The translations under genes were made by a program, and so were the position numbers. DNA of 5,484 nucleotides from positions 1-5,484 of the forward strand of contig JALZWJ010000408.1 of the NCBI GenBank assembly GCA_023300065.1. The letters are read 5' to 3'. Origin of the DNA: Akkermansiaceae bacterium (GTDB lineage Bacteria; Verrucomicrobiota; Verrucomicrobiia; Verrucomicrobiales; Akkermansiaceae). Numbering within the stretch: the stretch's first letter is position 1; every line of letters starts with the position of its first letter. A model generated the notes under the pieces. It saw only the letters and a list, made by a program, of their open reading frames with translations. It had not been told where the DNA came from and did no database searches. Shown here in pieces: positions 1 to 4,519 of the stretch.

Positions 1-11
1 ATCACAGCATT

Positions 12-593
12 TCAATATCGGATGATGACGGTGAGCTGCTCCTTGGTATAGTAGTCCAGCCGGTTGATGAGGCCGAAGCGCGACCGCAGGGGCGAGGTGA
101 GCATACCAGCCCGGGTGGTAGCTCCGACGAGGGTGAACTTGGGCAACTGCAGCTGGATAGAGCGGGCGGAGGGGCCGGAGTCGATGATGATGTCGAGGCG
201 GAAGTCCTCCATCGCGGGGTAGAGGTATTCCTCGATCGCGGGGTGAAGGCGGTGGATCTCATCGATGAAGAGGATATCGCCGCGTTGGAGGTTGGTGAGG
301 ATGCCGGCGAGGTCGCCCGCTTTCTCGATCTGAGGACCAGAAGTGGTGTGAAGCGTAGTGCCCACTCCGCTGGCGACAATGTTGGCGAGGGTCGTTTTCC
401 CGAGTCCAGGGGGGCCAGAGAGGAGGACGTGCTCTAGGACATCCTCGCGGCCCTTCGCGGCGGCGACCATGAGCATGAGTCGTTCGGTAGTTTTCTCCTG
501 ACCATGGAAGTCCTCAAAGCCGGGCGGCCGGAGGGTGACATCATCCGGGGTCTCGGGTGCGCTGGATGCTTCTTGAAAGTAGGACTCCGACAT
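12..593 (-). pseudogene. ruvB: RuvB Holliday junction helicase, N-terminal part with broken frame
   Basis: RuvB is the AAA+ motor that, with RuvA, drives branch migration of Holliday junctions in recombinational repair. The 193 visible residues hold the RuvB N-terminal signature ([14 protein letters not shown], 21-34), Walker A GPPGLGKT (60-67), Walker B LFIDEIH (108-114), sensor-1 GATTRAG (157-163) and the arginine-finger segment SPLRSRFG (167-174). The start is the ATG at 593, which fits the family better than an upstream ATG at 641 that would add 16 unlike residues; upstream there is only a weak GAAG. RuvB is normally about 330-350 residues. Here a TGA at 12-14 stops the frame just after the segment [16 protein letters not shown], inside the second domain, so the lid and winged-helix domains are missing. 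In another frame the last bases read ILKCCD, which resembles the sequence expected a few residues later, suggesting a lost segment of about 13 bases. This could be a real lesion or an error near a contig end. The gene is head-to-head with rpmJ, not in a visible ruvAB pair. Confidence 0.85.
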
Positions 594-627
594 TTCGTTC
601 TTCGTTGGTGGAGTGAAACACGGAGGC

Positions 628-640
628 TGTGGATTGCACA
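628..640. promoter_or_regulatory. Candidate dyad operator TGTG-N5-CACA between ruvB and rpmJ
   Basis: The 13-mer TGTGGATTGCACA has dyad-symmetric ends (TGTG and CACA around GATTG). It lies 34 bases upstream of the ruvB start on the minus strand and 72 bases upstream of rpmJ. A 12-of-13 copy sits at 1784-1796 at almost the same distance from tcdA. Symmetry and spacing suggest a regulator site or part of a promoter; function is inferred. No convincing -10/-35 pair was found here. Confidence 0.3.
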
Positions 641-712
641 CGAAATTTTGTGAGGAATGGGCTTTACACCTTAAAAGTTAAGACTAGTCTGCCGCCCTCA
701 ACCGCTGGTCCT

Positions 713-877
713 ATGAAAGTTCTTTCTTCCCTCGCCTCCGCCAAACGCCGCCACGCAGACTGCCAAGTAGTCAAGCGTAAGGGCACTCTCTACGTTATCA
801 ACAAGACCAACCCTCGTTTTAAGGCCCGTCAAGGTGCTACAAAGGGAACTAAGATGTCCAAGAAGGGCGTCAACTAA
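713..877 (+). CDS. rpmJ: 50S ribosomal protein L36, zinc-less (type B) form
   Basis: L36 is the smallest protein of the large ribosomal subunit and binds 23S rRNA. This 54-residue basic protein starts [20 protein letters not shown] and carries the family core [22 protein letters not shown], as in YkgM-like type-B L36. Of the four zinc ligands of classic L36 (Cys, Cys, Cys, His), only one Cys position is kept (C17). The first is His14, the third is Asn30 and the last is Phe36, so it should not hold zinc. It is longer than the classic 37-38 residues because of a Lys-rich tail (42-54). The ATG at 713 is chosen because the family begins MKV; an in-frame start upstream at 629 would add 28 unlike residues. 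No Shine-Dalgarno sequence precedes it. The gene stands alone, divergent from ruvB, and ends in a strong hairpin terminator. Confidence 0.93.
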   Translation: MKVLSSLASAKRRHADCQVVKRKGTLYVINKTNPRFKARQGATKGTKMSKKGVN

Positions 878-899
878 GGTCCAACAATTTCAATTTTTT

Positions 900-930
900 A
901 AAAAGCGGCTCTCATCGAGGGCCGCTTTTT
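900..930. terminator. Bidirectional intrinsic terminator between rpmJ and tcdA
   Basis: Bases 900-913 pair with 917-930 around the loop ATC: AAAAAGCGGC with GCCGCTTTTT, one T-G wobble (910/920), then CTC with GAG. The GC core (905-909 with 921-925) is followed by a T run on both strands, so it can end rpmJ on plus and the convergent tcdA on minus. Confidence 0.9.
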
Positions 931-965
931 GTGTGTCTGTTTGAAGTGGAGCCGGAAGCCGGAGC

Positions 966-1748
966 TTATGCCTCTGTCTTGGTTGGGCAGGCGAGTTGAC
1001 TCAGAATCCACCCAGCCATGAGATTTCCAAAGGTGGCGGTGACGTGGGTGGCGGCTCCGTAGCCGGAGTCACATTTGATGCCACCTTTCATGCTGTCAGG
1101 GCGTGCAGTGGAGGTGCTGCCTTCGCAGGTTGGGAACTTGGGCTGCTCGGGGGAGAAGACGGCGGGGATCCCAAATTTACGGGCCTTTTTCTGGGCCTTT
1201 GGGAAGCGGTGATAGGTACGCAGCCCCTTCCTGACCGAGAGGAGCAGGGCATCACCGTGGGTGCGGGAGAGGTCATCGAGCCGGATTTGTGAGGCATCCA
1301 GCCGCCCACCCGCGCCGCCACTGGCGATGACGGGGATCCCTTTTTCTTTGCAGGCGGCCAGGAGGTGGCTTTTTTGCTGGCTAGAGTCGATGGCGTCGAC
1401 CACGGCATCAGGGCCGCGGGAGAGGAGTTCTGCCGAGTTTCTTTCAGAGTAGAAGCTCTGCTCGATCATGCACTTGGCCTCGGGATTAATGAGGCTGATC
1501 CGCTCGGCGAGCGCGGCAGCCTTCGATTTGCCGACCGTGTCCTTCGTAGCATGGACCTGGCGGTTGGTATTGGTGATGCAGAGATCATCGAGGTCTACGA
1601 GGGTGAATTGACTGATGCCAGAGCGGGCTAGCGACTCCACAATCCATGATCCCACACCACCGAGGCCGATGACCATGACGTGTGATTGTGCAAAATTCTC
1701 GAGCGCGCTCAGCCCATAGAGCCTTGCGATGCCGCCAAACCGATTCAT
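966..1748 (-). CDS. tcdA: tRNA threonylcarbamoyladenosine dehydratase TcdA
   Basis: TcdA (CsdL/YgdL) is an E1-like, ATP-dependent cytoplasmic enzyme that cyclises t6A at position 37 of ANN-decoding tRNAs to ct6A. The 260-residue protein matches the usual 250-270. It opens with MNRFGGIARLYG, typical of the family, followed by the nucleotide loop GLGGVGSW (28-35), the acidic VDLDDLCITNTNRQ segment (51-64), DAIDS (118-122), GGAGG (144-148) and the C-terminal CDSGYGAATHVTATFG stretch with the conserved Cys226. The ATG at 1748 is preferred over a GTG five codons upstream (1763) because a clean GGAGG (1755-1759) lies six bases before the ATG, and would fall inside the longer version. It is divergent from the ACT-domain gene (85-bp spacer) and converges on rpmJ at a shared terminator. 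The ThiF/MoeB/HesA superfamily is related, but the ends of this protein are specific to TcdA. Confidence 0.92.
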   Translation of the reverse strand: MNRFGGIARLYGLSALENFAQSHVMVIGLGGVGSWIVESLARSGISQFTLVDLDDLCITNTNRQVHATKDTVGKSKAAALAERISLINPEAKCMIEQSFYSERNSAELLSRGPDAVVDAIDSSQQKSHLLAACKEKGIPVIASGGAGGRLDASQIRLDDLSRTHGDALLLSVRKGLRTYHRFPKAQKKARKFGIPAVFSPEQPKFPTCEGSTSTARPDSMKGGIKCDSGYGAATHVTATFGNLMAGWILSQLACPTKTEA

Positions 1749-1783
1749 GAAGTCCTCCGTCACACCGGTTTTCTAGCCTCAGA

Positions 1784-1796
1784 TGTGGATTGAACA
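1784..1796. promoter_or_regulatory. Second copy of the TGTGGATTGNACA motif, tcdA/ACT spacer
   Basis: TGTGGATTGAACA matches the site at 628-640 in 12 of 13 bases. It lies 35 bases upstream of the tcdA start on minus and 37 bases upstream of the ACT gene on plus. On plus, its TTGAAC (1790-1795) could serve as a -35 box, but the TTAATT at 1812-1817 is a poor -10. The regulatory role is inferred from the recurrence and placement. Confidence 0.3.
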
Positions 1797-1833
1797 AAAG
1801 CACAGAGTCTGTTAATTACGTCCACCCTATCCT

Positions 1834-2295
1834 ATGACTACTAATGAAGAGGTGAGCAAACGACGTCATTTCGTGCGTCAATTTTCGGTAATGCTGCCGA
1901 ATCGAGTCGGCGCATTCTCATCGCTTTCGAATCTGTTGAGCCGGCGTGAGATCGAGGTCATCGGCCTAAGCGTGCAGGATTCTAGCGATGCCACGGTGGC
2001 GCGCCTGATCGTGAATGATCCGGACGGGGCTACGGAGCTCTTCATGGAGCAGGGGATCGCCTACACGATGTCGGAATTAGTCGTGGTGAAGATGATAGAG
2101 TCAGGCGCTGATTTGAAAAAATGCCTCACCGTTCTCTATGAGGCGGAGACGAATCTAGACTACGCTTTCTCGCTGATGGTCCAGCACCAAGGACACTCCC
2201 TCTTGGCGATGTTTTTGGAAGATTGCGAGTTTGCGGCATCCGTCCTGAATCAGGCTGGTTTGTCCGTAGTTTATGAGGATGAGCTCTTGCGTTAA
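1834..2295 (+). CDS. Tandem ACT-domain protein
   Basis: ACT domains bind small ligands, usually amino acids, and regulate enzymes or transport. The 153-residue protein seems to hold two ACT modules and no catalytic domain: the first about residues 15-82, with the ligand-loop signature LPNRVGAFSSLSNLLSRREI followed by IEVIGLSVQDSSDATVARLIV, and a second, more diverged one about 83-150, ending AGLSVVYEDELLR. This resembles stand-alone double-ACT proteins (COG4747-like), which are not the same as IlvH because they lack its C-terminal domain. The ligand and partner cannot be read from the sequence. The start is the ATG at 1834; no SD is seen (the leader ends CCTATCCT, much like the one before rpmJ). 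It is a single gene, divergent from tcdA, with no evident intrinsic terminator close to its stop. Confidence 0.82.
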   Translation: MTTNEEVSKRRHFVRQFSVMLPNRVGAFSSLSNLLSRREIEVIGLSVQDSSDATVARLIVNDPDGATELFMEQGIAYTMSELVVVKMIESGADLKKCLTVLYEAETNLDYAFSLMVQHQGHSLLAMFLEDCEFAASVLNQAGLSVVYEDELLR

Positions 2296-2310
2296 GGACT
2301 CCTTGAATAT

Positions 2311-2394
2311 CCTGATTGGGGAGGGAGTATCTCTGTTAATAAGTGTCAATAAATCCACTTTTTCCCGTCACTCCAATCATTGTGAGTAACTGCG
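2311..2394 (+). repeat. Duplicated element, copy 1
   Basis: The copy begins CCTGATTGGG (2311-2320) and ends ACTCCAATCA followed by TTGTGAGTAAC and TGCG. Its arms TGATTGG (2313-2319) and CCAATCA (2373-2379) are perfect inverted repeats 53 bases apart. Two box-like sequences, TGTTAATAA (2334) and TGTCAATAA (2344), lie between the arms. The same order of blocks recurs at 2489-2558. Confidence 0.55.
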
Positions 2395-2589
2395 CAAATC
2401 GTCATGAAACCTGAAATGTCATCTCAAGTTTTAATTCTAGGCAGTGTTCAATTTTGGGATTTTTCATTGTTAAATAAAGATGAGGCAGCCTGATTGGGTG
2501 AATTTTGCAAAGCCGAGCCTTAATCCCTACTCCGATCAACGGTTGTGAGTAACTTGCGATTAACCCTTTAAGAGAGTTGTTGTGAATAA
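2334..2589 (-). promoter_or_regulatory. Cluster of five DnaA-box-like TGTNARTAA sites
   Basis: The sites are TGTTAATAA (2334-2342), TGTCAATAA (2344-2352), TGTGAGTAA (2381-2389 and 2544-2552) and TGTGAATAA (2581-2589), all in the same orientation. On minus the last reads TTATTCACA, which fits the DnaA consensus TTATNCACA; the others each differ from it by one base (TTACTCACA twice, TTATTGACA, TTATTAACA). Spacings of 37 bases occur twice (2344 to 2381, 2544 to 2581). Binding by DnaA, or by any other protein, is inferred. Confidence 0.4.
2489..2558 (+). repeat. Duplicated element, copy 2
   Basis: CCTGATTGGG is repeated exactly (2489-2498), then after a shorter, diverged middle comes ACTCCGATCA (2529-2538), four extra bases, TTGTGAGTAAC (2543-2553) and TTGCG. 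The arms TGATTGG (2491-2497) and CCGATCA (2532-2538) still pair if a U-G wobble is allowed, so the single change between copies keeps the helix in RNA. The middle and the join to the box differ in length from copy 1. Confidence 0.55.
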
Positions 2590-2606
2590 CCTGTGAGCAG
2601 GTCACG

Positions 2607-2643
2607 AAAAAGCCCCGCGCCCTTCTCTGAAAGGCACCGGGCT
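2607..2643 (-). terminator. Intrinsic terminator of the pgsA operon
   Basis: Read on minus, AGCCC pairs with GGGCT (2611-2615 with 2639-2643). After a G-G mismatch, GTGCCTT pairs with AAGGGCGC around TCAGAG (one bulged G, one T-G wobble). The stem is followed directly by TTTTT (2607-2611). It lies about 20 bases past the stop of the small membrane protein, as expected for the end of that transcript. Confidence 0.8.
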
Positions 2644-2662
2644 GAGGTGAAAAGGGCTCCTT

Positions 2663-3025
2663 TTAGGAGAATCGTAAGATCATGGAGTTACTGAACCCCA
2701 GGTAGGCCGCAATCGCTCCCAGAACGATGACGATGAGGTAGATCGCAGGAGCGGGAATGAGGCGGCGCTTGATGACTACGATCATGGCACCAAGTAGAAG
2801 GAGGATGACTAGTTTCCCGATCATCCAGGTCGGGAAGCCCATTTTCATCTTCGCTAACATGCCGAAGCCGCTGACGAGAATGAGGAGGAGGCCGATACCA
2901 TGAATCATGGCGGGGCGGCGCATCGCGGCGGGCTTGCGGGGATCAGTCGCGATGAGCGAGCCGATGCCTAGAAAGAGGACGATCAGTCCGATGAAGTGGA
3001 TGATTTTATAAATACCGGGGTCCAT
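2663..3025 (-). CDS. Small four-helix membrane protein, function unknown
   Basis: I do not recognise a named family. The 120-residue protein is almost wholly hydrophobic, with four predicted membrane helices at about residues 5-26, 38-58, 67-86 and 94-111, and short basic loops (DPRKPAAMRRP at 28-38, IKRRL at 85-89). His10 in helix 1 and His42 in helix 2 lie near the helix starts, an arrangement seen in small haem- or copper-linked membrane proteins such as the CopD/SirB-like groups, but this is only a resemblance. No signal peptide cleavage site or enzyme motif is visible. The start is the ATG at 3025, 15 bases after the stop of the ABC ATPase gene, so the two are likely co-transcribed. An intrinsic terminator follows. 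No clear SD is seen. Its role with the upstream ATPase and PgsA is unknown. Confidence 0.75.
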   Translation of the reverse strand: MDPGIYKIIHFIGLIVLFLGIGSLIATDPRKPAAMRRPAMIHGIGLLLILVSGFGMLAKMKMGFPTWMIGKLVILLLLGAMIVVIKRRLIPAPAIYLIVIVLGAIAAYLGFSNSMILRFS

Positions 3026-3040
3026 GGTGTGTGTGGTGGT

Positions 3041-3850
3041 TTAGCTGGAGGCGCGGGCCTTAAGATGTGGAATGGCGGAGAGCAGCTTCTTTGTATAATC
3101 GTGCTGAGGTTTGAGGAAGACCTCATCCGCCTCGCCGTATTCGACGATTTCACCCGCATACATCACGGCGATGTTATCGGCGATGTAGCGCACGACTGAG
3201 AGATCGTGCGAGATGAAGATCATGGTGAGGTCTAGCTTGTCGCGGAGCTCAATGAGGAGGTTGAGGATTTGAGATTGGATCGAGACATCGAGCGCTGAGA
3301 CGGGCTCATCCGCAATCACGAGCTTTGGCTCTGGGGCGAGGGCCCGGGCGATCGCGATGCGCTGGCGCTGGCCGCCGGAGAACTCATGCGGATACTTCTG
3401 CATGTGCTTGGAGTCCAAGCCTACGGTCGCCATGAGTTCTACAACCTTGTCGGAGAGGTTCGGGCTTTTCTTCAGATCTGGGTGACGCTGGCAAATTGCC
3501 TCGGCAAGGGTCGAAAAGATCGTCATGCGTGGATTGAGCGACGCGTAGGGGTCTTGGAAAATCATTTGGAAGTCGAGCCGCCGCTGGCGCACTTGATCCT
3601 TCGGGAGAGTCGTGAGTTCTTCGTCCGCTAGGATGACGTTCCCGCTTGTGGCCGCTTGAAGCTGCATCACAGTGCGTGAGAGGGTGGACTTGCCACAACC
3701 GGATTCACCGACGAGGCCTAGGATTTCACCCTTCTCAATCGAGAGGCTCACGCCATTGACCGCCTTGATCGTTTCCACCGTTTGGGAACCAAAGCCTCCG
3801 CCGCGAACGGGGAAGTGGGTGTGAAGATTTTTAAGCTCTAAGAAAGGCAC
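3041..3850 (-). CDS. OppF/DppF-like ABC transporter ATP-binding protein
   Basis: This is a nucleotide-binding subunit of the oligopeptide/dipeptide/nickel importer class, which powers peptide uptake from the inner face of the membrane. In its 269 residues: Walker A GESGCGKST (48-56), Q-loop Gln99 in MIFQDPYASLNPR, signature FSGGQRQR (157-164), Walker B LVIADEP with Glu182, D-loop SALD (185-188) and the switch His215. The FQDPYASLNPRMT stretch and the C-terminal YTKKLLSAIP are hallmarks of OppF/DppF. It is shorter than typical OppF (about 310-330), ending soon after that motif. The start is a GTG at 3850 with no SD; no better upstream start exists. Permeases, a binding protein and the usual OppD partner are all absent here, so they must be encoded elsewhere if it works as an importer. 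It sits 37 bp after pgsA and 15 bp before the membrane protein, in one apparent operon. Confidence 0.88.
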   Translation of the reverse strand: MPFLELKNLHTHFPVRGGGFGSQTVETIKAVNGVSLSIEKGEILGLVGESGCGKSTLSRTVMQLQAATSGNVILADEELTTLPKDQVRQRRLDFQMIFQDPYASLNPRMTIFSTLAEAICQRHPDLKKSPNLSDKVVELMATVGLDSKHMQKYPHEFSGGQRQRIAIARALAPEPKLVIADEPVSALDVSIQSQILNLLIELRDKLDLTMIFISHDLSVVRYIADNIAVMYAGEIVEYGEADEVFLKPQHDYTKKLLSAIPHLKARASS

Positions 3851-3887
3851 GGTGCGAGTGTGCCGAAAGCTGGAGATAATTCAAGAT

Positions 3888-4466
3888 TTAGGAACGCGAG
3901 TTCCTAGGAAGTTGTCGGTAGCCCATCAGGTAATACTCATAGGCCGACCAAAGCGTGAAGACAGCCGCTACGATGGTGGGGTAAATGAGGTCGATCGCGG
4001 TGAAGTGAAGCATGATCCAGCCCATCGCGATCATTTGCGTCACAGTGCAGGCCTTGCCGACCCAGAGCGGCGTGATGGGGACCCGGCGGTTCAGATAGTA
4101 GAGGACCCAGATGCCGATGATGATCTCTAGGTCCCGCGCGATCACGAGAACGATGAACCAGATCGGGAGGTGCCAATCGATGCCCCAGTTGACAAAGGTC
4201 GCGGTCAGTAGCCCGGTCATGAGGAGTGCCTTATCTACGAGGGGGTCTAGAATGGCTCCCATGAGGGTTTTTTGATCAAAGGTCCGTGCGATCCAGCCAT
4301 CGATCCCGTCTAGGACTGAGGCCAAGGTATAGATGGCGACCGCCAACCAGCGCTGGCTTTCATCCGAGTTTCCCGCATCCACGCTCCGGCCATAATCGAC
4401 CGCAACCCAGGCGAAAACCGGGATCAAGGCAAGGCGGAGGAGGGTAATAAGAGTGGCAAGAGTCAC
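3888..4466 (-). CDS. pgsA: CDP-diacylglycerol-glycerol-3-phosphate 3-phosphatidyltransferase
   Basis: PgsA transfers a phosphatidyl group from CDP-diacylglycerol to glycerol-3-phosphate, the committed step to phosphatidylglycerol and cardiolipin, in the inner membrane. The 192-residue protein carries the full CDP-alcohol phosphotransferase motif: Asp53, Asp56-Gly57, Ala60-Arg61, Gly70, Asp74 and Asp78 with the correct spacings. The N-terminus TLATLITLLRLALIPVF and the later PLWVGKACT segment are typical of PgsA more than of PssA or cardiolipin synthase. Several further membrane helices follow. The GTG at 4466 is chosen because it gives the family's usual N-terminus and length; a TTG at 4544 would add 26 polar, unlike residues and overlap the start of rsmA. 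No clear SD is seen. It is the first gene of the minus-strand operon and divergent from rsmA (53-bp spacer). Confidence 0.87.
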   Translation of the reverse strand: MTLATLITLLRLALIPVFAWVAVDYGRSVDAGNSDESQRWLAVAIYTLASVLDGIDGWIARTFDQKTLMGAILDPLVDKALLMTGLLTATFVNWGIDWHLPIWFIVLVIARDLEIIIGIWVLYYLNRRVPITPLWVGKACTVTQMIAMGWIMLHFTAIDLIYPTIVAAVFTLWSAYEYYLMGYRQLPRNSRS

Positions 4467-4519
4467 GGCGGCGCTGCTTTTTAGTGGACATTCATCGCTA
4501 CCGCAATTGAAAGGGGAGT

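Larger units (their letters stand above)
2296..2662. other. 367-bp convergent intergenic region with repeats
   Basis: This spacer lies between the stops of two convergent genes, so it needs no promoters, yet it is long and richer in A+T than the flanks. It contains a duplicated element (2311-2394 and 2489-2558), five TGTNARTAA boxes on one strand, an A+T-rich stretch (2426-2480, 41 of 55 bases A or T) between the two element copies, and a minus-strand terminator (2607-2643). No convincing protein is encoded: the reading frame on minus at 2402-2605 runs through the repeats and resembles nothing known to me. Confidence 0.75.

Noticed and set aside
629..712. Upstream extension of rpmJ to the ATG at 629
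   Set aside because: The added residues do not look like L36 and the family begins with MKV, which is the ATG at 713; the 629 start also lies within the candidate operator.
1585..1803. Alternative frame on minus across the tcdA start
   Set aside because: It is a shadow of tcdA in another frame with Arg- and His-rich low-similarity sequence and no family match.
2294..2304. AAGGACTCCTT palindrome at the stop of the ACT gene
   Set aside because: The arms are five bases with a single-base centre, which cannot form a normal hairpin loop, and no T run follows, so it is not a terminator.
2402..2605. 67-residue reading frame on minus in the convergent spacer
   Set aside because: It runs through the duplicated elements and boxes, has no recognisable motif and no ribosome-binding site that I can see; it would also be preceded by the convergent terminator of another transcript.
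2650..2664. AAAAGG-GCT-CCTTTT small hairpin at the membrane-protein stop
   Set aside because: It overlaps the stop codon and has a weak stem; the larger hairpin with T run at 2607-2643 is the better terminator.
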